64,000 bases of DNA from NCBI RefSeq assembly GCF_001619985.1, contig NW_017264205.1, positions 434,001-498,000 of the forward strand, given 5' to 3'. Below, piece by piece: positions 23,901 through 37,528 of the stretch; position 1 is the first letter of the stretch; every line of letters starts with the position of its first letter. The translations under genes were made by a program, and so were the position numbers. Source of the stretch: Xylona heveae TC161. Its lineage: Eukaryota; Ascomycota; Xylonomycetes; Xylonales; Xylonaceae. Below the pieces are notes generated by a model. That model was not told the origin of the DNA. It ran no database searches and was given only the letters and a program-made list of their open reading frames with translations.

Positions 23901-24441
23901 TCTCTTGTGGCTGGTGGGGGTCGGGGTCACAGCGCGCTGTGGGGGAACTGGGCCGAGGAGGCAACACACTGCCCCCTTTACCTCTAGGGAGGAGGGGGGG
24001 CACCCAATTTTTTTATACGTCTCCCTCACCCCATATCTTCTTTTTTATTGTATCACAGCTAACTACCGACATAGGTATCACAGCCAATTATGACGGAAGG
24101 GCGCGGTTAGAAGACTTGGTGGTGGTTTGTGTTGTAGAACTGGCACCGGAGAACGGTGGATATGACAGCCCACTTGTGGCATGAATATAAATGATACTTT
24201 GAAAGGGAGCAATCCGAATCACATTGGGCCAGCTATTCAAAATGATAAAACTGTTCAAGCATGGGATGCAATTGTGTCTCATCATCCGCATTGATTGTCC
24301 AGAACTTAATTTTTCCACCCTTACATGCTAAATGCATGACCTTCCTCACAATAGTCCAAATAGATTCCTGTTTTTCTCAGAATCAAACAAATTTATCCGC
24401 CATGTGCTTTTCCCTTTCCAACTCTCGCTAAGAGACGATTT
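20935..24441. other. 3.5-kb gene-free interval between RTP1 and PRMT5
   Basis: No reading frame here shows a domain, yet the sequence from about 21,300 to 24,100 is not low-complexity and has a balanced base composition, unlike other spacers in the window. The left edge (20935-21,250) is the RTP1 upstream region with a GAT/GTT trinucleotide stretch at 21,120-21,160; the right edge is the PRMT5 3' side. The middle part holds the candidate telomerase RNA described separately. Confidence 0.6.
21300..23826 (+). ncRNA. Candidate telomerase RNA (tentative)
   Basis: Seen: a 9-nt word TAACCCTAA at 21488-21496, which is exactly 1.5 copies of the complement of the TTAGGG telomere repeat, the usual template length. 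A perfect 7-bp hairpin (AGTCTTC / GAAGACT, loop of 3) follows 16 nt later at 21513-21529, and other hairpins lie nearby. At 23827 there is ATAAGT, followed by a CTAAC branch-site-like word at 24059 and an AG at 24073-24074. Known: telomerase RNAs of Pezizomycotina are long (about 2 kb), Pol II-made, and their 3' end is cut by the spliceosome at an unusual ATAAGT donor. An alternative shorter 3' end could follow the Sm-like ATTTTTTG at 22538-22545. Not found: a convincing pseudoknot or P6/P6.1 domain, and no Sm site just before 23826. One upstream AGGGT could pair with the template. Both ends given are guesses. Confidence 0.3.
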
Positions 24442-24913
24442 CTACATCAAACAACCATTCTTCTTACTCGAATGCAGATCCGAAACGCCCAACCTAACTC
24501 TCTTCTCGCCCAAAAGAACAAAAGCCTCTACCATCCACTCGTACCAAACTTTTCGATCATCCGTTTGACGCCAAATAGAGACGTCTAGCTCTGAATGATC
24601 TGGGAAATAAATCGGTGCCTGGGCAGTGAGAAGCGTTAGTTTCGGTTTGCTTAGACTTCATTTCTCCTGTTTTCCCCTCTCTTCTCGCGCGGCTTAGACG
24701 AGATGGGATCGGGCCCCCCTTCCTTCTCGTCTCTTCTTGTGTGACAAGAGATTGAGTTTGAGAGATGGGGATAGCGGAATCACGCTTCCGGAATTTTTAA
24801 GTCGCGATAAAGAACGAACGGAATAATAGCACCTCATCGATGAATGCAATAGGAAGAAGAAGGGAAAAAAGAAAGAAAGGAAAGGAAAAGAAAAGAAAGA
24901 AGGAAGGAAGAAA

Positions 24914-25007
<94 letters not shown>

Positions 25008-27670
25008 AAAGAGACATACCTTCAAAGGAAAATAAATCGGAAACCAACTAATCATATCCTTGCTCTTATGCGCCATGGATACGGGATTCGTACTCAGCTC
25101 GACATCATCATACAAGACGGTTTCAAAATACCCGCCGAGACCATGACACACGCCACGATCTTTACAGCGGAACGAGAGTTTTGCGAATCGGGCATTATGT
25201 TCGTTTGCGCCATCACCGCCAGCGAGACCTCCTCCGCCACTCTGGATGCCGCCGCCTTTGCGCAATTGGCTAAAGAGCAGGGTATTAGTGGGCGCGGGGT
25301 GCTCGAATTCCCAAGCGATTTTGATGTTTGGTTGGAATGTTGTTGTAGTTCCGCTACCGGCCGATGCATTAAGAGCTGGGGGGATGGAAGGAGTGCCTGT
25401 GCCTTCTGCTTCTTGTGCAGCTGTTGGCTCGGTGGCTACGGCAGTTGTCGATAAGAAATCAATCGCATGTAGCATGACGACGTAGGGCGTTTCGGGGGCA
25501 GACGAGTCGGCGGGGGTGCGAAGAGCAATGTCTGCGTGTAGTTTTGGCGCGGAAATGGGAGTTAAATGCGCAGTGTACGAAGATGGGATACTGATGCCGT
25601 GCATGGGGTTCAGGACATGCTGTACGCCGTCGAGACACTCAGGGCTGAGCTCGTTGTCGGCAAAGGAACCAAGGAGCTCGCTGACGAGGATGTCGACGAC
25701 GCCGAAACCGCTGCTGCCAGCTAGGCTTAGGTCGTCTTCGTCGAGTTCGGGCTCTTCTGGAATGGAACTTGAGGTTGTGCCTCTTTCCTCCTGAAGCTCG
25801 GATTCATCCCACCAGGGTCCTTTCCATGCGCGCATGTCTGATTTGACGACGTGGACACATCCGCCCCAGTCTTCTTCGTTATGTCTTTGCAGGAGAACGT
25901 ATGCGTTCTGGTTCTTCTCAACGGCCCAGACGTCGACGGGGACGCGAGCGGCTTCGCTGGCTCTTAATGCGCGAGTGACTAAGGGTCCACGTCCTGCACC
26001 GACGACGGCGATGACGACTGATCTGCCCCGCGGCCCGGACATGGGTTTCTTGTAATCTACCCAGTCCCGCAGAGCCCGAGTGATTGCTCGCTCGTACCAT
26101 TCGTATTTGATAGGATCCTTTTCAAAGACTTCGTAAGTGATGCTTTCTAGGTTGTCGGCCAGAGGCTGGAGGGGCGCTTGGAGGTAGTCCTGGTATCCTG
26201 CGCCAAAACGCTCAATGGGCGTTTTAGCAGGTTGGTTTCGCTGCAAGTGTCGCATGTAGCTTAGGTGGGGAGTAGGGTCTTTGGAGCGTTTTGAGGCCTC
26301 TGCAGACTGCTGTGTCGCGGCTGCAGCCTCAGCAGGAGTCGGTGACGATGCGCCTGGTGATGGTGATTTGCTGACTCCGCCTGCGGCATCAGCTGTTGCG
26401 CTGGGACTAAGAAAACCCGCTGCTGATGCGGCCGCGGCCGCGGTTGCTTGCGGGTTGTTGTTCAGCTCAAACCCTGGGATGGGGCCCACGTCACTGAGTA
26501 GGAACCATGGCGGAGTCCGGAGTCGCATGAAGCGTGTGATGATGTTTTGATTGGCTTTAGAGAGGACCGGATAGCCTTTACTGTTTTTAAGGAAACTGTT
26601 TTGGTGGATTGAAATGATGCGGACTGGCTCCGAAAGCCACCTCGACTGGACTGCTGCCGGAGGATGATGACGCGGCAGGTTGAGTACTATTAGCACCAAC
26701 TGTTAGTTTGCGATGTTGATGATCATAGGCCGTAAATGAGAATTTGGAAATGGGAACATATGCATAATTGGAGAATCTTGAATTTTGAACGGCAAAAATG
26801 AACGCAGCACTAGGAGGATGGTATGGGGGGTAATATGGACAGCATGCTGCCAAGACCTCTATTCTTACCTACGGACAACCGCGAATTGTATTTACACATT
26901 GTTCTGATAATGTGCCACGCATCCCATGTGCCGAACATGTCTACCTTCTTGCTTCCAGGTTTGCTGCTTCCCAACGTGCTTTGAGAGGTGTATTGATCCC
27001 GCGCAAACGGTGCTAAGCTGCCCATCACATCCTCATCCAGCTCCGCATCAATCTGGTCAACCATAGGGAGGTTTATCAGAACCTGCAGAAATGGCCCCGC
27101 AGCAAGGGCCTCCTGCACAGCGCGAGCATATTGTGCGATGCCTTCTCCAGTATTTCTACCCTGGTGGTGCAGGCGCGGCCCTGGAATAACAATGTTTCCA
27201 ACGCCACAAAAAGCTGCGTATGCCATTTCCAAATTTAAAACTTGTCTTGAGATGTTCGCGATCAGCGGGTCCGGAGATGCCAGATCAATCCAAGAGCTTG
27301 CGCACGCGATGATTTGCGAGATAGTATCATTGGGTGTCAGCGGAGTGTCCACAGGACTCAGAGAAGGTATGACGGGGGCTGGAGGCTCTGACTTCGGCGG
27401 CCTAACATCGGATAGGTTGCTCGGAAGTGTATTGCTGCTTGACAGCGTGAGGTCGTCACCAGACAGACTCGAAAGCTCCGATAAATAGTTAGAAAGAAGG
27501 GTTAGCACGCGCGAGTGAAAGTACGGCGTCGTGATTGGCGTGGTAAGCATATCATAATTCCATGCTTGCGCTTGACGGAGTATCTCATCCGTGACAGGCA
27601 GGGAGCGCTGGGTCTCATGCTGCCCAATGTAAAACGTGGGGTAATGCTCATCGTACCCTGCGGACGCCAT
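24442..27670 (-). CDS. PRMT5: Protein arginine methyltransferase PRMT5 (Skb1/Hsl7)
   Basis: Exons: 27670-26869, 26686-25020, 24618-24442; 2646 nt, 881 aa. This type II enzyme makes symmetric dimethylarginine on Sm proteins and histones. The N-terminal TIM-barrel region (MASAGYDEHYPTFYIGQHET to CKYNSRLSVVLNLPRHHPPA) is followed by RWLSEPVRIISI and NSKGYPVLSK. The SAM site is VVGAGRGPLVTRAL (about 497-502); the PRMT5-specific Phe lies in YEVFEKDPIKYEWYERAI. The double-Glu loop reads SELLGSFADNELSPECLDG, and the C-terminal barrel ends APIYFPDHSELDVSIWRQTD. Length is above the usual 640-850 because of an Ala/Ser/Pro-rich insert at about 345-405 between barrel and Rossmann domains and another near FLSTTAVATEP. 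The start is the Met of MASAGYDE, which follows no conserved sequence. Intron 2 (25019-24619) is unusually long and holds a GAAA microsatellite. Confidence 0.93.
24914..25009. repeat. (GAAA)n microsatellite inside PRMT5 intron 2
   Basis: Over 20 uninterrupted GAAA units on the + strand (TTTC on the transcript), preceded by imperfect GGAA/GAAA units from about 24850. The tract starts about 10 nt after the donor of the last PRMT5 intron and so forms a long pyrimidine run in the pre-mRNA. Confidence 0.95.
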
Positions 27671-28343
27671 TTTCTTGAGAATTGTGTTGGTTAAAGAATA
27701 TAGCTCAAAGCGGTATCCTGACAAAGCAAATGAGGTGCCCTTAGAGCAACAGTAATTCCGAATTGGAAGTGAAGAAGACGTGAAGAAGCACTGGCCACAA
27801 GATCAATCAAGTATGCAGGATAAGCAAACCATGCGCTTGAAGTGAGCGTCAAACAAGGCCTTGTTTTCAGAGACGCAATGTGCAGCAGGATAGGCTGATA
27901 CTCAAACCAGATTTTTTGAAAAGCCTTGTGTTTCAAAATTCTCGTCAGCAGCAAGGGGACCAAGGGTTGGGTCCTCAGCTTGAGCTCGTAACTGGCAAAC
28001 CCCTTGGTAAAGTGTTGACTTGTGATTTTGGTGTTGAAGGGTCCCGCCATAAAAGTTTCCTAATTGGGAATTTTCTCTGGTAGCAGTAGCTTCTTTTCAT
28101 TTCAGCCAATGAAAATCCATGAAAATTAAGATTTTACTAATTACATAAGCAAAGGCGGTGGGCGATTAGTGCGGTGGCAATATTAACCAAAGATGCAGAT
28201 CGGATCCGATAATTTTCAAAGCAAAAGAAACACCCTTACTATTCATCTCCAACCACATTCACCGGAGTCCAACCTCCTTCCCTTCCTTTCTTTTCACCTC
28301 CGCACAATCCTTTGGTTAGACGTCTTTTCTTCCGTTAGTACTC
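27671..28343. promoter_or_regulatory. Divergent promoter region (PRMT5 / PRP43)
   Basis: 673 bp between two start codons facing away from each other. A minus-strand frame of 119 codons (28050-27691) runs through the likely PRMT5 leader but has no family features and is not conserved-looking; I treat it as non-coding leader. A pyrimidine-rich stretch (TCCAACCTCCTTCCCTTCC) lies just before the PRP43 start. Confidence 0.55.
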
Positions 28344-30857
<2,514 letters not shown>

Positions 30858-31767
30858 AATTCTTGTCGTCTCTTTTCCCTGGTCTCGTCTCCCTGGTCTA
30901 TTATGCGTTTCATACTCTGCGATCTAGCTCTTCTTTCCTTTTTTCCCCTCTCGTGTTGGACAATTTCATTGTTCGTTGAAATTCTTTTGGTGCAAAACTC
31001 GGGCATTTATCGTTGAGGGTCTGCCTTCTATTCTCACTTGATCCTTTTCCTTTTTTTTCCCTTTATTTTTGCCACCTCTTTATATCTCTTTCTCTTGTGT
31101 TTCTTTAAGGCGTTAATAGAATATAGAATCCAGGTTTGGCGTTCGTCAATCCATAAAAGACGCATCGTCACTACTTTACCCTTTTACTACACTGCTAGCT
31201 TTGCATTTCATACAACAGATCCAATTTTCTTTTCACATCTTCTCGTTTGTCACTTTTTTTTTAAAAGAATATCAATTTTTTTAAAAGAAGATATTCGATG
31301 CACTTGCTGAATTTGTGAAGTTTAAACATCGTGACATTGTCGTATTTGAATTCTTGGCGATACCGCTAACGTTACCATCAACATCCAGTGCATCAGATCC
31401 GGTTTAGAATAAAAACTCCCGCAGATTCAAATCGATTGATATATGTCGCCTGCTGAAAAAGAAAGCGAAGAAAGCGAAGAAAAGCGAATATTGTAAATTC
31501 CCGAAAAGAGAGGAGAAAAGGAAAGGAACGGAAAGGAAAAGAAACAAGGGCCATGTAAAGAAGGCCAGACAGTCTGAGCGAAGATCGTAAAAAAAAGTAC
31601 AGCACCCGCGTACCACGTTAAAAGCGAAAAGCTTATATAAAAAGCAAGATATTACTCCTTTCCTATCCTTGCCGCAGAGCGCATCCCGTAAAACAATGTA
31701 GCAAATGAAAATGAAGAAAAGAGAAAAACAACAGAACGGAGGAAATAAATGTGCTCCCCTCGGGAGT
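30858..31767. other. Convergent 3' spacer (PRP43 / UNC-45)
   Basis: 910 bp between facing stop codons, T-rich on the left and A-rich on the right of the + strand, in keeping with two 3' UTRs. Low-complexity Phe/Leu frames only. Nothing else seen. Confidence 0.65.
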
Positions 31768-34321
31768 TTACATCCGACTTCCGCCTGCCACGAGACCCTT
31801 GAGAGCTTCGACAAGAGGTTCGAGAATGTCCGGGTTATTCGCCGTGGCAAGGACCTGCTTGAGGACCTCGACGCCGCCTTCTGCGCGGACTTTTTCTGTG
31901 CCGAGGTCGCCTGCAGGATGCGGCGCGCAGACGAGGTTGCGGATGCAGACGACACCGCGGTGCACGAGTTCGTCGGATTCTTCTTCGCAGAGGGAGAGCA
32001 GGATACGGACGCCACGCTCGCGCTTGAGGACAGCAGTGACGGCTGCGTCCCATTCGGTGAGCATGGCGAGGGCGCCGCCAGCGGCGCGGCGGGTAGCGAA
32101 GTCGTCGACATCGGCGAGGGCAAGGAGGATGTGCAGCCGGTTGCTGGCTGCGGGGCTGCCGTCTGCGAAATGGGCCACGCCTGCGGGGGAGGCCATGAGG
32201 TTGCAGACGAGCTCGACGGCGGCGCGCTGGATGAAGGTGTTGTCTGCGAGAAGGAGGTTCTCGATGGCGGGCCAGCCGAGTCGGAGAAGGGATTCGCGGG
32301 TGGAATCGTCGGTGGAGGCGAGGTTGGTGAGTGCGAGGAGGGATTCGAAGACGGGGAGAAGGTCGCGTTGCTCGGCAGAGTGGTCGTCCTCAAGGAGAAG
32401 GAGGAGAGGACGAACGGCGGAAGATGCGGATAAGGCGCCCGAGGAAGGGAAGATGAGGAAAGGGTTGACGGAGATGAGGACCCGGGCGAGCGCGTGGGCA
32501 GCGACGCGGCGGGATTGAATGTCTGCGGTGGTGTCTCCGGTGATGGAGGCGTATGCTTGGAGAAGAAGCCGGACGGCGCCTTGCTGCGCGAGTTGGCCGC
32601 GGTGTTTGGGGCCCTTGGAGATGGAAAGGAGGATGAATAGAGTGAGTTGGAGACTGGCTGGCGAGACCTTTTTGCTGATGGCTACGAGCAGGGGCACGGT
32701 GTTGGCGTCAAGGACGGCTTTGCATCGAGCAGTGACTTTGTCTTCGGAGTCGAGAGGGTCTGGTTCGAGTTTGGGCTTGGAGACGTTGGCGTAGGCTTTG
32801 AGCTGCGACATGCGCTTTTGTTCTTCGGAGAAGTTGGGCAAGAAGCGAGTAAGGTTTGCGAAAATGGTGAGACCGCCAAAGATGAGGTTAGGGTCGTCGG
32901 GATGTTCAGACATTGTTCGGACAAGATGCGTGAGGAATGCTTTGTCGTTTGCTAATTCTTCCTTGGTGGCTGGCTGGAGAGAACTATATGCGAGACCCTC
33001 AATCGAGCTCTGTGTTGTTGAAGTGTCCTCTGTGACAATCATCTTTTTGAACATGTCGACGAGCTCAGCCGTCTCTTTGCCCACCTCTTGCACCTTGGGT
33101 TCTTCCTTTTGAGCAGGCTGGTCAAGGGCTCCGGGACCGCGAATCTTTGCCAGGATCACGGCGGCGACAGCGGACTCTTGTACTGCTCCGTCTTCTACTA
33201 CGTCTTCCAGCCACTCCGTGCAGTGCTTTGCAATAAGTTCTCGGCATGCTCGGTCAATGCAGGCTGCGCTTAACAAGTCAAGTGCAGCTCGCTCTGCCTT
33301 TCTGCTCTTTGCCTTTTTGTTCAAAACGGGGACGAGTGATGAAACAAATCCTTCGTTGAGGAAGAGTCCAATGCAAACGGCAGACGCGACCGGAAAGACT
33401 GCAGCCGCGGCGGAGAAGGCAACAATCAAGTCGTCATTCTTTTGCTTTGCCAATCTGGAAAGCACAAATTTGTTGAGGTGGCGTTGACCATCGTCTGGCG
33501 ACGCTTCGATGAATTTGGCTGCAGCTAATGTTGCTTGGGTTCGGAGATCGGCAGGTAATCGATTGTCGAGAGAAGTTAACATGACATCAAAGGTATCTTC
33601 GTCCACGCGGCCCTTGACGTTCTCGGCGTCGGCGGCAAGAAGTCGCGCGACTACTCTCATTGCGCGACTCGGATGGTCCTGGCCAGCTTCGATGAGCTTG
33701 GCTTCTAGAAGGTGAAAGACGTCGCCCTCGCAGCGGATGCGCGAGGTGTGCGACGTCCATGCCTGGGGGTCGAGGAGCACCGCTGACAGCGCATCTGTCG
33801 CCTGGTCTCCAATCATCCACAGGTCCTCGAATATGCCGATTATCTTTGTCTCCAGTTGGTATGCGACTTCAGCTCTTGCGCCAACATTCTGCCGTAAAAG
33901 CGCCGCAACGAGCTCATCCACCAGAGGTGTATAGGTCACCTTGGATCTATCCAACAGGAGCTTGACGCATTCCTCGCCGATGCTCCTGGGCACACTGGCG
34001 CCGTATCGCGCAAGGAAGTGAATGGCCTCGCGGCCAGCAGAGTCGTCTCGGTCGTTTACGAAGCGGCGACACAGAATCCACAAAGGATCTCTATTTTGGT
34101 CATTTTGTAGCTCATCAAAAGCTCGTTTGACATCTGCGTTATCGGGGTCTATTGAAACGGCCTCTCGTACGGCCCGCGCTCCGGCCTACTCAAAATTAGA
34201 TTATTGAAGAGAAATTATCTGGCCAAGAGAAAATTACCTCTATCTTCCCGGCGGCCACCAACTCCAGTGCGTTCTTGGCCAGGTAACTTGCGCGCGCCTC
34301 TCCGCCATCGACGATTGACAT
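31768..34321 (-). CDS. SHE4: UNC-45/Cro1/She4 myosin chaperone
   Basis: Exons: 34321-34238 and 34185-31768; 2502 nt, 833 aa. UCS proteins bind myosin heads, fold and stabilise them together with Hsp90, and in fungi affect actin organisation, endocytosis and cytokinesis. The first exon gives MSIVDGGEARASYLAKNALE, joined in phase to AGARAVREAVSIDPDNADVK, which resembles the end of a TPR-like helical hairpin; no full TPR domain is present, as in yeast She4. The rest is armadillo-like: IHFLARYGASVPRSIGEECV, a central segment with LNEGFVSSLVPVLNKKAK and RAALDLLSAACIDRACRELI, and the UCS domain (NLIFGGLTIFANLTRFLPNF, TLFILLSISKGPKHRGQLAQ, AVELVCNLMASPAGVAHFAD, NRLHILLALADVDDFATRRA). The gene is more GC-rich in its 3' half than its neighbours. 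Confidence 0.88.
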
Positions 34322-34980
34322 ATTAGTGCACAGATCAGTCGGGCGTTATCATTCATCGAGCGGCGTAATCACAGCCCTCGATGGGACGGGGGTAGAGCGG
34401 GCGCTTCGGAGAACAAATAAATAGTCGAAACGAGTGAGAAGCTCAACTAAGAAAGAATGCGGAGGGGGAATGAGAAAACGCCGAGGGATTAATAGAATGA
34501 TAAATCTCTCTCTCTCTTTCTCTCTTTTTCTTTGTCCCCGTAATGATAAGCAGCAGTAGTAATACGTAGTGCTCTCCGCGGGATCGGAAGGGGTCCAAAT
34601 TTATTTGCTTTTTTTCCCGGGGGTTGAGTGAGCCAAGAGTCAGACCAGCAGTCCCCGAAAATCAGACGGCCAGTCATGACATTTCCCGCGTCTTCAACAT
34701 TCGACTCAACCGTCCCATTGGGGGGCCGATCCTCTTACGTAAGCAATTATTTATTCTTCTCCCGTCACGGAATAAGCCGATCCTCAAGCTCTCTTTCATC
34801 ATCTTTCCCTATAGCTCCGTGACTGCTTTTGAATCCATCTGGGCAAAATTATTCTTGCTCGAATTCGATCATTGCACGGAGAATCACAAGCAAGTCGTTG
34901 GAAAGTTCCACTTGTGACAATACATACTTGCTCGCAGCAAGCTCTGTTCATGAGATGTGGTCGAGCTATTCGCATCCAGC
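34322..34980. promoter_or_regulatory. Divergent promoter region (UNC-45 / TFB4)
   Basis: 659 bp between two diverging start codons. It contains a CT-rich stretch near 34,500-34,535 and an A/T-rich part near 34,740. No defined binding site was recognised. Confidence 0.5.
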
Positions 34981-36418
34981 ATGAACGCCGTTGACGGCTC
35001 TGAGCACTATGAGAAGGACTGGAACGGTAATGAGCTCTTTGGAAACAGCGCTGAGCTTTGATTGACTTTATACTGACATGTGCTTCTTCCCTGGATAGTA
35101 CCACCTCCATCGCTTCTGACTATAGTCCTTGATACAAACCCTCACGCCTGGTCCTTGCTCTCTTCGACGCTACCGCTTTCCAAGGCTATTGCGAACATCC
35201 TGGTATTCATCAATGCTCATCTTGCATTCAACTACGCCAACAAGGTCGCTGTAATCGCAAGCCACTCTCAGCGGGCGCAATGGCTCTATCCCACGCCGTC
35301 AAAACCACATGGCGGGACTGCGCATCAGGATGCGCCCCAGCAGACCGCCATGACTGGAGAAGATACAGACATTGACATGTCTGGTACAGACGCAACGCCC
35401 GCCCCCAAGCCCAAGCTTCTTTTGCATGGTCCGAAGCGCCAGAATGATGCAAACAATGTTACAAGTGCTCCTCAGGAGGCACCTCGAAAATCCGACGATG
35501 CCAACAAATACCGGCCGTTTGCGTTGGTTGAGGATGAAGTCATGACGAATCTGCGCGCTCTTTTTGATAATACGACCGAGGCCGATATCAAGAATTCCAA
35601 CTACACTATGATGGCCGGCGCATTGACACTGGCACTTGCATACATAAATCGACAGCAGATAGAATATAGTGAAACCACGGGCGGTGGTGTTCCTAGCGAC
35701 CAGGCCGGCAACGACGGTCGCGAGCCCGACAAGCGGCCGACCCTACAGAGTCGGATTTTGGTCATAAGCGTATCTGGCGATTTAGCGTTTCAATATATTC
35801 CTATTATGAATTGCATTTTTGCAGCTCAGCGAAAGGTAGGTTCTCTGGTCGCGTTACCATTGCCGTCTCCCTTGACTTACACCAATCCAGCGCGTACCGA
35901 TTGACATTTGCAAAATTGCCGGCGACACTGTATTTTTGCAGCAAGCCTCGGACGCTACCCGTGGAGTATACATGTCATTGTCCAATCCGCAAGGACTACT
36001 GCAGTATCTCATGATGGCATTTTTGCCCGACCAGACCAGCAGACGACATCTTGTCCTCCCAACTCAAGTCAACGTCGACTTTCGCGCGGCTTGTTTCTGC
36101 CACAAGCGCGTCGTGGACATTGGTTTCGTCTGCTCAATCTGCCTCAGCAGTAAGTTGATCATCACCTGCCCTTGCTCACACCTTTTTATTAAATCGATAC
36201 TTACAAGACTGTCAGTATTCTGCTCTCCTCCCGAAGGAGCCATATGTCTTACATGTGGCACACATCTCCAACTGGGCGATTACGGCGGCAAGCCTGCCGT
36301 AGTGCCGCGGAAAAAGAAGAAGAAGAAGAACCGTCTCGTCGATGGCTCAAGAGGCACTCCTTTATCGACAGCCGCAACGCCAACGCCAGGCGGCACCCCA
36401 ACCCCCGGGGCATCATAA
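34981..36418 (+). CDS. TFB4: TFIIH core subunit Tfb4 (p34)
   Basis: Exons: 34981-35026, 35099-35835, 35891-36149, 36216-36418; 1245 nt, 414 aa. Tfb4 is a structural subunit of TFIIH, used in Pol II initiation and nucleotide excision repair. The N-terminal von Willebrand-A-like domain is clear: SLLTIVLDTNPHAWSLL, KAIANILVFINAHLAFNYAN, KVAVIASHS, QSRILVISVSGDLAFQYIPI and RVPIDICKIAGDTVFLQQAS. The C-terminal C4 zinc ribbon reads CFCHKRVVDIGFVCSICLS joined to IFCSPPEGAICLTCGTHL. A low-complexity insert follows residue 85 (PTPSKPHGGTAHQDAPQQ) and the end is a Lys run plus Thr/Pro repeats. The last intron (66 nt) has no in-frame stop, see findings. Longer than human p34 because of the insert and tail. 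Confidence 0.93.
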
Positions 36419-37528
36419 ATGAATAGCATTCTTCATTTATTTTCATAACCGCTTTATACCCTCTTCTCAGCAGACCCTACATTCTCAATCCGAGCAACGA
36501 CTTGCTCAGCCATCTCCTTGATTAATATCATCATGACTAAAACGATTTTTATCATACACCATGTATTCCAAGCCTTTGTCTATCAGATCTCGGACTTTTA
36601 CTGTCGGCCATATGAATGGCATGATATCATGTACATTTCTCTTGTTTACATACAAATCACTTTAGCTCTTTCTCTCCGTGAGAATTTAGGATTCTGGAAT
36701 CCTTGGCGATTTTTTTTCTTTTTCCCTTTTCCTTTTTTTTTATTGAATTTTCCATTCAATTTTCCAAATCTACTAGGCCCAGCACTTTTCCATTGTCAAT
36801 TGCATTTTTGCATCGTCTTCCAAGCCCACTTTCTATATTCGAAAGTGCAGCACGGGATAAATTGTATTATACCAGCCAAACGAGATTTTGACATTCTCGT
36901 CTTCAAAATTCAACTCATTTGAAATAAAATATGATCTATCGCTTTCCATCTGTTTCCCTTCTTATCCATGTCATCCCCTTCTCATCTTGACATGGATCTT
37001 TTTGAGTCTTGGCCCATACCCTTGCACGTAAGGTAGTTACTCGGACGGACCACTTACATGATACACTACTGCACCGGTACGACCCTCCCGTAAGGCCGTC
37101 GGCCGGAGATTTAATGTCGTAATCTCGGATGCTCGGCAGCGTGCGTTTAGTCTATCGTCTTACTATCTTATTCCTTCTGTCTTTTTCGTCTTATTCGTCC
37201 GGCTTTTTCGTTTTATTTCTACCGTATTTGGTCACGTCATTTTTGTCTTATTTTACTTGTCTTTTTCGTCTTGTTTTTCCCGTCTTATTTGACGCGTCAT
37301 TTTTTCCGTCTTTCATGGCTATATCCAGTCGAAGCGGTGAATCGCAAGGCTGGAGACACCTTACGTACACTCCTGTCTGTCTGTCTGTCATGTCTGTCCT
37401 ATCGTCTCCCCGTCTTCCATGTCATATACTCGTTTGGCCAGTCATTTGCCCCACCGTGGGTATGTAGTCTTGCTGGTCTGTACTCTGTAATTTATTCTTC
37501 TGTCAGCTTCTCAGCTTGTTGACTTGCT

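Noticed and set aside
27691-28050. 119-codon minus-strand frame just upstream of PRMT5
   Set aside because: PRMT5 is complete from the Met at 27670 and the frame shows no family motif. No splice pair joins it in phase to a conserved part, so it is most likely leader sequence.
31705-32518. 240-255-codon + strand frames opposite the UNC-45 gene
   Set aside because: Shadows of the GC-rich 3' half of the UNC-45/She4 exon on the other strand; the minus-strand product has clear armadillo repeats.
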